From positions 124,001-188,000 of the forward strand of contig JAJEFA010000002.1 of assembly GCA_022820725.1 (NCBI GenBank): a DNA stretch of 64,000 nt, in the 5' to 3' direction. The DNA comes from Candidatus Binatia bacterium. Its GTDB lineage: Bacteria > Desulfobacterota > Binatia > Bin18. Made by a program: the position numbers and the translations under genes. Shown piece by piece: positions 44,828 to 53,929 of the stretch (positions are counted from its first letter, which is position 1; every line of letters starts with the position of its first letter). The notes beneath the pieces were generated by a model. It worked only from the letters and a program-made list of their open reading frames with translations. It had not been told where the DNA came from and did not search any database.

Positions 44828-45910
44828 ATGGTTTATTCCTTTCTGCGCCCGCTGTTTTTCGCCCTCGACCCTGAACACGCCCACCATCTGTCGATCAATG
44901 CGCTGAAACTGCTCCAAACGTCCCAACGGAGACCAACGCCAGCATTCAGCCATCAACGGCTCGCCCAAGACCTCTGGGGCCTTCGCTTCCCCAATCCCGT
45001 CGGTCTGGCGGCGGGCTACGACAAAAATGCGGTAGTTCCCCTGGTCTGGTCCACCTTGGGATTCGGGTTTGCTGAATTGGGCACAATCACAGCTCAAGCC
45101 CAACCGGGCAATCCAAAGCCGCGTATTTTTCGTCTTGCTCAAGACAGGGCGCTCATTAACCGCTTGGGTTTTAACAACGATGGTGCGCGCGCCATCGCCC
45201 AGCGCCTGCCGTCTCTTTTATCTCCTCAAAGTTCTCGGCCCATTCCTTTGGGATTCAATATCGGCAAATCAAAAATCACCCCCCTCAGCGATGCCGTAGC
45301 GGACTATCTCGAAAGTTGCAAAAAACTCCTCCCTTTTACAGACTATCTGGTTGTGAACGTCAGCTCTCCCAACACGCCAGCACTCCGCAAACTGCAAGAG
45401 GCCGAACGGTTGGGTCGACTCCTCGAAGCCCTGCTTGCCTCTATGCGACAGTTCGCCGAGACGGAGCATACTTCTTCCAAACCCCTCTTGGTCAAAATCG
45501 CCCCGGATCTCGATACGGCTGCAATTGAAGAAATCGCCCAGCTTGCTCTGTCGGTCGGTGTCTCCGGCTTGATTGCGACAAATACCACTGTTGAGCGGTC
45601 CGGACTCCGCGCAGGGTCACCTGAAACAGGGGGTCTGAGTGGCCACCCCCTCGCAACACGCGCGCGCGCAGTACTGCGCACTGCCTACCGCGCGGTTGAA
45701 GGCAGGCTGCCCATCATTGGTGTGGGCGGGATATTCTCGGCAGAGGAGGCATACGAGCGAATATGTGCCGGGGCATCATTGGTCCAGATTTACACCGGAC
45801 TGATCTATGAAGGTCCTTTTCTCGCCCAACGTATTGTTCGAGGGCTGGTACGAATTGTAGAGCGAGAAGGGCTGCCCCATCTCCGAGACGTAGTCGGCAG
45901 AGACGTTTAA
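44828..45910 (+). CDS. pyrD: Dihydroorotate dehydrogenase (quinone), class 2
   Basis: The 360-residue FMN enzyme oxidises dihydroorotate to orotate in pyrimidine synthesis, passing electrons to quinone at the membrane. Class 2 features: an N-terminal helical extension (YSFLRPLFFALDPEHAHHL), NPVGLAAGYDKNA near 56, INRLGFNNDG near 112, and catalytic Ser in VVNVSSPNTPALR near 178; GVGGIFSAEEAYERI near the end binds FMN. It follows rnc by 8 bp in the operon. The next stretch to 45980 is a short gap with no feature seen. Confidence 0.95.
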   Translation: MVYSFLRPLFFALDPEHAHHLSINALKLLQTSQRRPTPAFSHQRLAQDLWGLRFPNPVGLAAGYDKNAVVPLVWSTLGFGFAELGTITAQAQPGNPKPRIFRLAQDRALINRLGFNNDGARAIAQRLPSLLSPQSSRPIPLGFNIGKSKITPLSDAVADYLESCKKLLPFTDYLVVNVSSPNTPALRKLQEAERLGRLLEALLASMRQFAETEHTSSKPLLVKIAPDLDTAAIEEIAQLALSVGVSGLIATNTTVERSGLRAGSPETGGLSGHPLATRARAVLRTAYRAVEGRLPIIGVGGIFSAEEAYERICAGASLVQIYTGLIYEGPFLAQRIVRGLVRIVEREGLPHLRDVVGRDV

Positions 45911-45980
45911 CACACCCTGTCTCGACCTATCTCCAGCCGTCCTCCTGAGCTTCCATACCCTGACACCCCGACGCTTCGAT

Positions 45981-47144
45981 TCAGTCAACAACGCACGACT
46001 GAGCTAAATCAGAAAATAACGCCCAGCGCTCAATGCTGCGCGGCTCCTCAATAAGACCGCTGGTCAGACCCACGAAGGTGAGATCCCGAACCGGGTCGGC
46101 CCAAGCCATGATGCTGCTGGCACCGGCATGTCCGTATGCCCGTGGTGAGGCGAGCGTGCCAAAATATGAGGGGAAGATACCGCTCCCGCGCACCCAATAC
46201 CCCAGGCCGCGATTCGCCGGGGCGAACGGCCATTGTTTGGCCACACGTATAGGTTCGATCAGTCGGTCTTCCATATCACCGGTATGAATTGTGGTCGCTA
46301 GCTCAACCAGGGCTGGACTGAGCAACCGGACACCGTCAAGCTCACCACCGTTGAGCCACATTTGATAGAAACGGGCCAAATCAGACACGGTGGAATACGA
46401 TCCGCCGCCCGGAATCGCCGCGGCCTGCACTTCGGGGGCGTTGAAGGCTTCCAGAAACGACATGGGAAATGGCACACCACCCTCATCGAGCGCTTGGACT
46501 GGCACACGACGCTCTTGCATATCGGGCCGGACGCCCATATGAGAGTCGTGCATGCCTAATGGGCCGTACAAATCTTCTTCGCACATTTGAGCAAAGCTAC
46601 GCTTGCCACCGTCTACCCGGCGGGCGATCTCAGCCAAAATCCACGACCCCGTCAGCGCGTGATAGTGGACAGCTTTTCCCGGTTCAAACTCTAGCGGCTG
46701 GGCGCAGATGCGCGCGATCGTGGCATCCCAATCTCCCCACTTCGACATCGGCCAGTCCATAGCCATGGTTGGAAATCCGGCCGTATGGGTCATCACCTGA
46801 GAGACGGTCACGCTCCGCTTACCGGCGGCGGCAAACTCTGGCATATAATCCGCGACCTTATCAAACAGCTTGACCTCCCCTTGGTCAACTTTCATGAGTA
46901 ACATCGTCGCGGTAATCGGCTTAGTCGTCGAAAACAAGCAGAAGATGTCATCCGTTTTCGCTACCCGACCCTTGGGCGGCTCTGAGTGACCAAGCGCGCG
47001 GGCGGCAGCGATCTTGCCGTGCCGGGCGAGCAGAAACGCGCCACCAAACAACCACCCTTCCTCGATTTTACGTTCCACTACTGAAAAAAAACGTTCGACC
47101 CGGGCCGGGTCCAGACCAACTGCTTGGGGTTCAACTGTTTGCAT
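45981..47144 (-). CDS. Serine hydrolase of the beta-lactamase / esterase family
   Basis: The 387-residue protein has the SxxK nucleophile motif (FSTTKPITA, Ser about residue 71) and a Tyr motif (HYHALTGSW, about residue 155), typical of class C beta-lactamase-like and EstB esterases. No signal peptide is evident, so a cytoplasmic esterase or lipase is more likely than an antibiotic-resistance enzyme. AACGGAGG precedes the ATG. It lies 40 bp downstream of no same-strand partner other than fabI (47185), with which it may form a unit. Confidence 0.86.
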   Translation of the reverse strand: MQTVEPQAVGLDPARVERFFSVVERKIEEGWLFGGAFLLARHGKIAAARALGHSEPPKGRVAKTDDIFCLFSTTKPITATMLLMKVDQGEVKLFDKVADYMPEFAAAGKRSVTVSQVMTHTAGFPTMAMDWPMSKWGDWDATIARICAQPLEFEPGKAVHYHALTGSWILAEIARRVDGGKRSFAQMCEEDLYGPLGMHDSHMGVRPDMQERRVPVQALDEGGVPFPMSFLEAFNAPEVQAAAIPGGGSYSTVSDLARFYQMWLNGGELDGVRLLSPALVELATTIHTGDMEDRLIEPIRVAKQWPFAPANRGLGYWVRGSGIFPSYFGTLASPRAYGHAGASSIMAWADPVRDLTFVGLTSGLIEEPRSIERWALFSDLAQSCVVD

Positions 47145-47184
47145 GTTTCATCCTCCGTTTTGACAAGCGCCGGTGGCACTCTGG

Positions 47185-48006
47185 CTAAGCCTCTGGTGGC
47201 GTTATCGTCATTCCCATAATGTTATAGCCACCGTCAATATGTACGATCTCCCCCGTAATTTTTTCAGCCATTGGACTGCATAAAAACAGCGCCACTTTGC
47301 CCGCATCAGTGTTCCGAATTTCCTCTCGTAACGGCGCGTATTCGCGCATATGATTCTGCATGATCTCGAAACCGGGGATACTGGTTCCCGCTTTGGTTGC
47401 AGTCGGACCGGGTGAAAGGCCATTGACTCGAATACGATGCGGAGCCAAGTCAAAAGCAAGATTCTTGATGATATTGTCGAGCGCGGCCTTGGTAATACTC
47501 ATGAGCTGGTAGCCGGGAATAACCTTTTCGCCTGCGTAATAGGTCATGGCCAGAATGCATCCACCCCGGTCCTTCATGAGCGGGAACGCACCCCGTGCCA
47601 GCGTAATCAGCGAATACGCGCTGACATCCATGGCCAAGGCGAAATCCGCGCGTGAGATGTTCACAAAGCGCTGCCCAAAAGACGTTGGCGGGGCATACGC
47701 AATAGAGTGAATCAGATAGTCCAGATGTCCGAACTCCTGCTCGACCTGTGAGAAAAGTCTTTCCACCTGTTCGTCCTTACTCACATCGCACTCAGCAATC
47801 AGCGGATTATTCAGTTGGTCCGGGATATCTCCCATCATACGTCGGACGGCTCTCCGCTGAATGGAGAGGGCAATCCGAGCGCCACCGTCGTTGAGCATCT
47901 TGGCGATGGGCCAGCCTATGGAATTTTCGTCCAGCACACCCGCGACCAGAGCGGTTTTCCCAGAGAAGTCAAGTAAGCTTCCCACATTTTCATTACGATC
48001 AACCAT
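47185..48006 (-). CDS. fabI: Enoyl-[acyl-carrier-protein] reductase (FabI type)
   Basis: This 273-residue SDR-type enzyme reduces enoyl-ACP in fatty acid synthesis. The FabI active-site spacing is kept: Tyr, nine residues, Tyr, six residues, Lys in YYAGEKVIPGYQLMSITKA (about residues 152-170). The divergent FabI nucleotide motif (GVLDENSIGWPIA) fits. ATG at 48006 has GGAGG immediately upstream; a frame start at 48027 is less likely. It is the probable target of triclosan-type inhibitors in this organism. Confidence 0.93.
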   Translation of the reverse strand: MVDRNENVGSLLDFSGKTALVAGVLDENSIGWPIAKMLNDGGARIALSIQRRAVRRMMGDIPDQLNNPLIAECDVSKDEQVERLFSQVEQEFGHLDYLIHSIAYAPPTSFGQRFVNISRADFALAMDVSAYSLITLARGAFPLMKDRGGCILAMTYYAGEKVIPGYQLMSITKAALDNIIKNLAFDLAPHRIRVNGLSPGPTATKAGTSIPGFEIMQNHMREYAPLREEIRNTDAGKVALFLCSPMAEKITGEIVHIDGGYNIMGMTITPPEA

Positions 48007-48051
48007 TCTCCCTCCGGTTTCCTCCATACGGCCCTTGCACCCTGGAATACT

Positions 48052-48486
48052 TCACACAAACTTTCTGCGGTGCGGAAAGGTAAGCGCTAGCAGAATAAGG
48101 AGTATCACAGCATAGAACAGCCCAAAGCCAACGATGCGCTCGGACTCGTTATAGACCCGTGCCCATATCACGTATGAGATCAGCATATAACCAACGCTGA
48201 ACACGACCAGATGCCAGCCAAAACGTCGCATTGTCCAGAGATGATACGCGAGGCTGCCCGCAACCAGCAGTTGCAAGGCGTGCATGAGTTGGGCAGACAG
48301 ACCGAACACGCGAAAGCCCAAAATGACACTGACTGGACCTTCAGCATAGGATCGCTCAAACGGGGCAATAATGTCCCAGACAATAAACAGGCCCGCATAG
48401 GCGGCCACCAGACACGCCGCAATAGTCACCATAAGCGGACGTGTCGGACGAGACGGATAGCGGGGCTGAGTGTGCGTCGCAGCCAT
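48052..48486 (-). CDS. Four-helix membrane protein, unknown function
   Basis: A 144-residue integral membrane protein with four hydrophobic helices (around LMVTIAACLVAAYAGLFIVW, ALQLLVAGSLAYHLW, LVVFSVGYMLISYVIW and LFYAVILLILLALTF), ending in basic PHRRKFV. I recognise no family. A small AGACCC/GGGTCT hairpin lies between its start and the enoyl-CoA hydratase stop codon. It is between fabI and the hydratase on the same strand. Confidence 0.72.
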   Translation of the reverse strand: MAATHTQPRYPSRPTRPLMVTIAACLVAAYAGLFIVWDIIAPFERSYAEGPVSVILGFRVFGLSAQLMHALQLLVAGSLAYHLWTMRRFGWHLVVFSVGYMLISYVIWARVYNESERIVGFGLFYAVILLILLALTFPHRRKFV

Positions 48487-48524
48487 CAAGCACAAAGACC
48501 CTCAAGGGTCTCCTTTCCCGGTGT

Positions 48525-49313
48525 TTATTGCCCGGTGAATCGGGGTTCCCTTTTCTCCACAAAAGACTGAAGCGCTTCTCTATGGTCTGCCGTATGAAAA
48601 CAGTGTTTTTCTATTGACAGTGAGGTATCGAGAACGAGGTTGACCGTGTCACGGAGAATTTTATTCACCGAGACCTTAGTCCCCCGAATCGCCATACGCG
48701 GGCCATTCGCCATTCGGGTCGCAAAGGCCAGGGCTTTTTCCATAAGCTGATCCGCGGGAACGACATGGTTGACGAGACCGATACGTTCGGCCTCTTCGGC
48801 TTTCACTAAGTCGCCGGTCATGAGAAACTCCTTGGCTTTAGCCGTCCCAATCAACCAGGGCCAGATAATGGCTCCTCCGTCTCCAGCAACCACTCCGACT
48901 CGGACATGAGGGTCACCAATTTTTGCGTTATCCGCTGCATAAATGACATCGGAGAAGAGCGCCAGAGTGGCGCCTAAGCCGGTTGCCGGACCGTTGACCG
49001 CGGCGATAATCGGCTGTTCCACTTCCAGCATATCGATAATGATTTTGCGCGCCTCGATGAAGAGTGCATCCAACTGCGCGGACGTCATATCCTGGAACCA
49101 CTTGATATCGCCGCCCGCACAGAACGCGCGGCCTTTGCCCGTCAGTACCACAGCCTCCGTCTCAGTATCCTGAGCGATATCGGCAAAGATCTGGGACAGT
49201 TCGGTATGCAACTGGGCGTTAATGGCATTCAGGGCTTGCGGACGGTTGAATGAGACCGTCAACACCTTCCCTGCGCGTTCTGCGTGGAGACATTCGTAAC
49301 GGCTATAGTCCAT
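48525..49313 (-). CDS. Enoyl-CoA hydratase/isomerase family protein
   Basis: The 262-residue crotonase-fold protein has the oxyanion-hole motifs in GKGRAFCAGGDIKWFQD (about residues 60-76) and NGPATGLGATLALFSD (about residues 109-124). One acidic position typical of hydratases is seen near IGDPHVRVGVVAGDGG (about 133-148). Substrate unknown; may act in fatty or aromatic acid breakdown. ATG 49313 has GGAGGGAG upstream; a longer frame to 49355 has none. It is divergent from the dehydrogenase at 49407. Confidence 0.9.
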   Translation of the reverse strand: MDYSRYECLHAERAGKVLTVSFNRPQALNAINAQLHTELSQIFADIAQDTETEAVVLTGKGRAFCAGGDIKWFQDMTSAQLDALFIEARKIIIDMLEVEQPIIAAVNGPATGLGATLALFSDVIYAADNAKIGDPHVRVGVVAGDGGAIIWPWLIGTAKAKEFLMTGDLVKAEEAERIGLVNHVVPADQLMEKALAFATRMANGPRMAIRGTKVSVNKILRDTVNLVLDTSLSIEKHCFHTADHREALQSFVEKREPRFTGQ

Positions 49314-49406
49314 CGACTCTCCCTCCTTTTCTTCTTGACTAAGGCAGCCTATCATCAGGGCGGCTTATTATCGGTCAGGCAGCATCAACGATCAAGGGAA
49401 GGTGCT

Positions 49407-50375
49407 ATGCGGATTTACTTTTGCCGACAGGGTTTGACCTATGTGTGCCGTATCCTTCAGCAGGAATTGCCTGAGGATGACGTTCTTGATTGCCCACCCG
49501 ATGCCGTTCCAGAAGCAGCCCGGCACGCGGATGTCTTGATCCCCACGGTCTCACCTATCGGCAGCGATGCGCTACAGTCGCCTCGGCTGAAGCTCGTTCA
49601 GCAGTACGGTGCAGGGTTGGACTCGGTCGATATTCCGGCGGCCACCGCTGCGGGTATCTACGTGGCGAATGTGCCAACGGCTGGCACTGGCAATGCCGAG
49701 TCCGTTGCCGAGCTTGCTCTGTTTTTCATGCTTGGTCTGGCCAGAAAATACCGGCAGACTCAAGAGAGTATCCAAAACAAGGTCCTGGGGTCACCGATGG
49801 GGCAAGCCCTCAAGGGCAAAACCGTCGCCATTATTGGCTATGGCGGTATTGGGCGGGCTCTTGCCCGGCGCTTGTCCGGCTTTGAAATGCATATCCTGGC
49901 CGTTTCCCGTCGGGGACCAACGACAGACAAGTCGGATGACGGTCCGCCAATCGCCCGTCACGTTGCGCAGGATGGATTTCATACCGTCCTGCGAGAAGCC
50001 GATTTTGTCATTACTGCTCCCCCCCTGAATGACGAAACGCGTGGCCTCATGGGCCAGGCCGAGTTCGCTTGTCTGAAACCGGAAGCCTTTGTGATCAACG
50101 TCGCCCGTGGGCCGGTGTTAGACTATGCGGCCCTGCTTACCGCTCTGAGAGAAGGCCGCATTGCCGGCGCGGGTCTGGACGTGTTCTGGCAGGAGCCCTT
50201 TGATCCGAACGACGAAATTTTCCAGTACAACGTACTGGCGACCCCGCATATAGGCGGCGCAACCGATGTCAGCCTTCAGGGCATTGCCAATCGCGTAGCT
50301 GAGAATGTGAACCGGCTGCGCGAGGGTGAAATGCCCCTGAACTGCGTCAACGTAGAGGTGAATCCGAAGGGGTAA
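49407..50375 (+). CDS. D-isomer specific 2-hydroxyacid dehydrogenase
   Basis: A 322-residue NAD-dependent dehydrogenase with the nucleotide-binding motif GYGGIGRALARRL (about residues 147-159), the substrate Arg in NVARGPVLD (about 234), Glu in FWQEPFDPNDE near 262 and His in ATPHIGGATD near 281. Such enzymes act on glycerate, glyoxylate, phosphoglycerate or similar; substrate not resolved. The start at 49407 has AGGGAAGG. The long frame from 49284 overlaps the divergent hydratase. The stop is 107 bp before the minus-strand gltA terminator. Confidence 0.92.
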   Translation: MRIYFCRQGLTYVCRILQQELPEDDVLDCPPDAVPEAARHADVLIPTVSPIGSDALQSPRLKLVQQYGAGLDSVDIPAATAAGIYVANVPTAGTGNAESVAELALFFMLGLARKYRQTQESIQNKVLGSPMGQALKGKTVAIIGYGGIGRALARRLSGFEMHILAVSRRGPTTDKSDDGPPIARHVAQDGFHTVLREADFVITAPPLNDETRGLMGQAEFACLKPEAFVINVARGPVLDYAALLTALREGRIAGAGLDVFWQEPFDPNDEIFQYNVLATPHIGGATDVSLQGIANRVAENVNRLREGEMPLNCVNVEVNPKG

Positions 50376-50481
50376 ACACAATCTCCAGAATATTCCCGGC
50401 ATCCAGGTATAAGGGGATCGCTGAGAACGTCTCTCCGCGTCGAAGTTGCTCCACAGGTTTTGTGTTTTTAGGCTCCAGCAA

Positions 50482-50513
50482 TAAAAAAGGCGGAGAGGGT
50501 TCTCCTCTCCGCC
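50482..50513 (-). terminator. Rho-independent terminator of gltA
   Basis: On the minus strand GGCGGAGAG pairs with CTCTCCGCC around a 7-nt loop, followed by TTTTTTAT. It lies 30 bp after the gltA stop codon. Confidence 0.92.
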
Positions 50514-50542
50514 TCGTATCGGATCGGGTTGCTGAATGAATG

Positions 50543-51676
50543 CTACGACCGTTGCTCTGACGGGATGTATGGGGAGTGATGCCCCCCGGTGTATACTTGC
50601 GTCGGTCGAAAAATACGGTTGCTCTTGAGTTGCTCGTGCCAGTGGGCCAACCAGCCAGCCACCCGGGCAATGGCAAAGATCGGTGTGAACTGGTCGATGG
50701 GAATATCCAGCTTGTCATAGACTACGCCGGAGTAAAAATCGACGTTCGAGGCAATTCCTTTTGCCCCGACCCGTTCGCTGATGATCTTCTCAACCTCTTG
50801 GGCGACCTTGTACAGTGGATGCTCACCTTTGGCCTCAAACAGCTTGAGGGCCAGCCCCTGCAGGGCGTTCGCCCGTGGGTCCTTGACCTTGTATACCCGG
50901 TGCCCCATGCCCATGATTTTCTGTTTGGCCGCCAGACGCGCTTCGATAAACGACCGAGCATTGTCCACTGTTCCGATCTCCTGGAACATCTTGAGCGCTT
51001 GTTCATTGGCTCCGCCATGCAGGGGACCGGTCAGGGCACCGATGGCCGACGACACCATGGTGTACGGGTCAGCCTCGGTAGACCCGACGACCAATCCGCT
51101 GAACGTCGAAGCATTCATTGTGTGCTCAGCGTGTAAAATCAGACATACGTCCATAATACGCGCATCGAGCGGGTCGGGCTCCTCCTCGTTCAGCATCCAC
51201 AGAAAATTCGCCGCATGAGACAGGTCGTCCCGGGGCCGGACTGGTTCGTCGCCGTGACGCATGCGCTCAAAGGCCGCCACAATGGTCGGCATTTTGGCAA
51301 TGAGGCGAATGGTCGACCAGTAGCGCTGCGTTTCATCTCGGATATCCCGGGCCGGATAAAACATGCCCATGGCGGCCACTGCGGCCTGGAGCATGTCCAT
51401 GGGATGGCCGTTTTCCGGCATGCATTTCATCATATCGAGAATGCGATATTTGACCCGCCGGTGGGTTCGCAGATCTTGATCAAAGTTCTTGAGTTCGTCA
51501 CGAGTGGGCAGTTTCCCAAACAGGAGCAGATACGCCACCTCCTCATACGTACTCTTCTCAGCCAGCTCCTCAATTGAGATGCCACGGTATTCCAGGATGC
51601 CCTCCAAGCCATTAATGAAGCCGATTTCGGACTCCATAATGGGCACCCCTTCAAGTCCGGGTACCAGTTTTTCCAT
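50543..51676 (-). CDS. gltA: Citrate synthase
   Basis: The 377-residue enzyme forms citrate from acetyl-CoA and oxaloacetate. The catalytic His residues are in GALTGPLHGGANEQAL (about residue 220) and GMGHRVYKVKDPRA (about residue 260), and the Asp in the C-terminal ASNVDFYSGVVYD (about 312). It is the short Gram-positive/archaeal-type form rather than the 430-residue E. coli type. ATG 51676 has AAAGG upstream; the frame start at 51712 adds 12 residues. It complements acnA at 7498 in the TCA cycle. Confidence 0.94.
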   Translation of the reverse strand: MEKLVPGLEGVPIMESEIGFINGLEGILEYRGISIEELAEKSTYEEVAYLLLFGKLPTRDELKNFDQDLRTHRRVKYRILDMMKCMPENGHPMDMLQAAVAAMGMFYPARDIRDETQRYWSTIRLIAKMPTIVAAFERMRHGDEPVRPRDDLSHAANFLWMLNEEEPDPLDARIMDVCLILHAEHTMNASTFSGLVVGSTEADPYTMVSSAIGALTGPLHGGANEQALKMFQEIGTVDNARSFIEARLAAKQKIMGMGHRVYKVKDPRANALQGLALKLFEAKGEHPLYKVAQEVEKIISERVGAKGIASNVDFYSGVVYDKLDIPIDQFTPIFAIARVAGWLAHWHEQLKSNRIFRPTQVYTGGHHSPYIPSEQRS

Positions 51677-51730
51677 AGTCAGCCTTTCTACACGTTCACC
51701 AATCTTCCACACGCCGGCCAGGACATGAAC

Positions 51731-52102
51731 TTAGCCCATCTGTTTGTTAAACGATTCGAGATCAAAGTAATCGCGCCAGGCAGAGATCTTACCATTCGTA
51801 ATTTCAAATATGCCCGCTACCGGCAGGGAGATCGTCTTTGGTCCCATGACGAAGATATCAACCCGCTCGTTCATCACCACATTTCCCGATGAGGTAGTAT
51901 GCTTGATTTCGAACTTCGCACTTTGCACATTCTTGAGGAAGGGCTCGGCAAAGGCGCGGATTGCAGCATGGCCGACACAGGGCTCCATGGGGATATTGTG
52001 ATAGAAGCAATCTTCGCTCAGATAGCCCAACAGTTCATCCACGTTCAGGTTTGACCAGGCGTTACAGAAATCCGTAACCAATTTTTCGTTTTCTGCGCTC
52101 AT
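51731..52102 (-). CDS. Limonene-1,2-epoxide hydrolase-like / SnoaL-fold protein
   Basis: This 123-residue protein has the small NTF2/SnoaL fold, and the limonene-epoxide-hydrolase residues appear present: Arg and Asp in NERVDIF (about residues 79-82) and Asp in ISAWRDYFDL (about residues 112-116). Such enzymes open epoxides with water. AAGGAGGG precedes the ATG at 52102; the frame upstream to 52180 lacks a start signal. Its position just upstream of gltA on the same strand may be coincidental. Confidence 0.82.
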   Translation of the reverse strand: MSAENEKLVTDFCNAWSNLNVDELLGYLSEDCFYHNIPMEPCVGHAAIRAFAEPFLKNVQSAKFEIKHTTSSGNVVMNERVDIFVMGPKTISLPVAGIFEITNGKISAWRDYFDLESFNKQMG

Positions 52103-52251
52103 ACAGGACCCTCCTTCGATACTAGTTGGACGCTGGGACCCCAGCTGCCTTGTTATTCCTATCGGAAATGGGCCATGCATAGCAAGCCTCTATCTGATTC
52201 GGTTTTTCAGGTTGTGTTGACGCCCGAGCAAGCCTTGTTTACCTTGCACAG

Positions 52252-52779
52252 ATGGCCGACTTCTATCACCCTTTTGCTCCAACCGCAGACACACTTCGTG
52301 CCCGCCGGCCTGAAGTCAGTGAAATCCTCCCTAACCTCTTTGTTGGAGAATACCCGAGCGTTGCAGACGTTTCGTGGCTCAGGCAAACCTTCGGAATATC
52401 TGCTGTTTTAAGCCTCCAGGATGCTGAGGACCTCACCCTGAAGGGACTGGATATTACCGACCTTCATCGCGCCTACCGCACCAATCAGATGACATTCTTC
52501 CGAACGCCGATAGCCGATTATGACTGTGACAGCTTGGCTGTGGCTCTGCCCCAGTCCCTTGCGTTACTCCAGGCCAGCCTCCAGAGTGGCAAGCGAGTGT
52601 TCCTCCATTGCAATGCCGGCTGCAATCGTGCCCCAACGGTTGCGATTGCCTACCTGCATGCTTATCACGCCATGTCCCTCGAAGAAGCACGCGACTTTTT
52701 TAAGGCGCGTCGTCCCTGCGGTCCCTATATGAACGTATTGTATCGGTATTTTGGCCTAGAGACGGGAGGCGAACGCTAA
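52252..52779 (+). CDS. Dual-specificity protein phosphatase family protein
   Basis: A 175-residue cysteine phosphatase with the signature HCNAGCNRAPT (about residues 122-132; catalytic Cys and Arg present) and a general acid Asp in PIADYDCDSL near 87. It might dephosphorylate proteins or other phosphate compounds; no substrate evidence. Its stop codon overlaps the convergent hemW stop by 4 bp. The ribosome-binding site before the ATG is weak. The frame also continues upstream with no start. Confidence 0.87.
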   Translation: MADFYHPFAPTADTLRARRPEVSEILPNLFVGEYPSVADVSWLRQTFGISAVLSLQDAEDLTLKGLDITDLHRAYRTNQMTFFRTPIADYDCDSLAVALPQSLALLQASLQSGKRVFLHCNAGCNRAPTVAIAYLHAYHAMSLEEARDFFKARRPCGPYMNVLYRYFGLETGGER

Positions 52780-53921
52780 AAAAAGCTCGTAAAAACACTG
52801 TCCGCCACCAGCAACCCCTTGGGTGTAAGTCTGACCTTTCCTGCACTCTGGGTCATGAGCTCTTCGCTCACCATATCGGCCGCGTGCGGAAACTGCTCAA
52901 AGAAGGATCGTCCAAACCGTCTCGCAAATTCACTCAAGGGCATGCCATCCATCTGGCGGAGATTGAGGAAGAGAAACTCGCCCCGCGCCTGCTCTTCGGT
53001 CAAGTGTTCGACATATTGGTCTGCCTGGCCCGTAGCGAGCGCCTGCTCCATATAGGCTTTTGGATTCCGTATATTGCTCCAGCGTACCCCCCAGCCAGGT
53101 GTACACGAGAATGAATGCGCTCCAGCTCCCAGTCCAAGATAGGCACCACCTTGCCAATAGCGCAGATTATGTTGAGACGCGTATCCGGGTCGGGCAAAGT
53201 TGGAAATCTCATACCGCTCATAACCGTGGGCCGCACAGACCGATTGGACTTGGGTATACATGGCGACCTCGGTCTCTTCATCCACCGGTTGCAATATCCC
53301 TTTTTGTCGCATTGCATAAAATGGGGTGTTCTCCTCATAGGTCAAACCGTACATCGAAATATGCTCCGGTTCACAGCCAAAGACCTGGTTGAGGTCGCGC
53401 GTAAGCAAGGCCAGCGTCTGATTCGGCACACCGAATATGAGGTCGATATTCAGATTGAAAAACTTGGCTGCTCTGGCAATCTCGATTGACCGCAGCGCCT
53501 CCTCTCTCGTGTGGAGTCTGCCCAGCGTCCGCAGCACAGACGACTCAAATGACTGAATGCCGAGACTCAGTCGGCTTATCCCGAGCGCCCGATATCCGGA
53601 GAGTGTATCGAGCGAAACTGTAGCCGGGTCGGCTTCAAGCGTTATCTCCACGTCGGGAGCGAGCCGACAATGCTTGGCGACGCAGGTGAGGAAGCGCTCC
53701 AGCAATGCCGGCTGAAAGAGCGATGGTGTTCCGCCACCAAAATAAATCGTTTCCAACGTTTCATCCTGCCAGGGCGGAGCCTGCACATAGCGAGCAAACT
53801 CTTTGCACAGGGCATCGATATAACGCACCTCAGGCCAGCTCTGTGCGGCGTAGGCGTTAAAGTCACAGTAAGGGCATTTGCTGAGACAATAGGGAATATG
53901 CACGTAGAGGGAAAAGGGCAC
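52776..53921 (-). CDS. hemW: HemW-like radical SAM protein
   Basis: The 381-residue protein is related to oxygen-independent coproporphyrinogen III oxidase (HemN) but is of the HemW branch, which binds heme and is thought to insert it in target proteins. The radical SAM triad is YCLSKCPYCDF at residues 11-21; the shorter N terminus without the HemN-specific extra Cys supports HemW. Further family features are FGGGTPSLF near 61 and GLGAGAHSF near 270. It starts at GTG 53921, 8 bp after lexA, and is probably in one unit with it. Confidence 0.9.
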   Translation of the reverse strand: MPFSLYVHIPYCLSKCPYCDFNAYAAQSWPEVRYIDALCKEFARYVQAPPWQDETLETIYFGGGTPSLFQPALLERFLTCVAKHCRLAPDVEITLEADPATVSLDTLSGYRALGISRLSLGIQSFESSVLRTLGRLHTREEALRSIEIARAAKFFNLNIDLIFGVPNQTLALLTRDLNQVFGCEPEHISMYGLTYEENTPFYAMRQKGILQPVDEETEVAMYTQVQSVCAAHGYERYEISNFARPGYASQHNLRYWQGGAYLGLGAGAHSFSCTPGWGVRWSNIRNPKAYMEQALATGQADQYVEHLTEEQARGEFLFLNLRQMDGMPLSEFARRFGRSFFEQFPHAADMVSEELMTQSAGKVRLTPKGLLVADSVFTSFF

Positions 53922-53929
53922 GGTTCAGC

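Noticed and set aside
45981..47144. Antibiotic-resistance beta-lactamase
   Set aside because: No signal peptide and the Tyr motif is Y-x-A rather than the classical Y-x-N; an esterase-type member is more likely.
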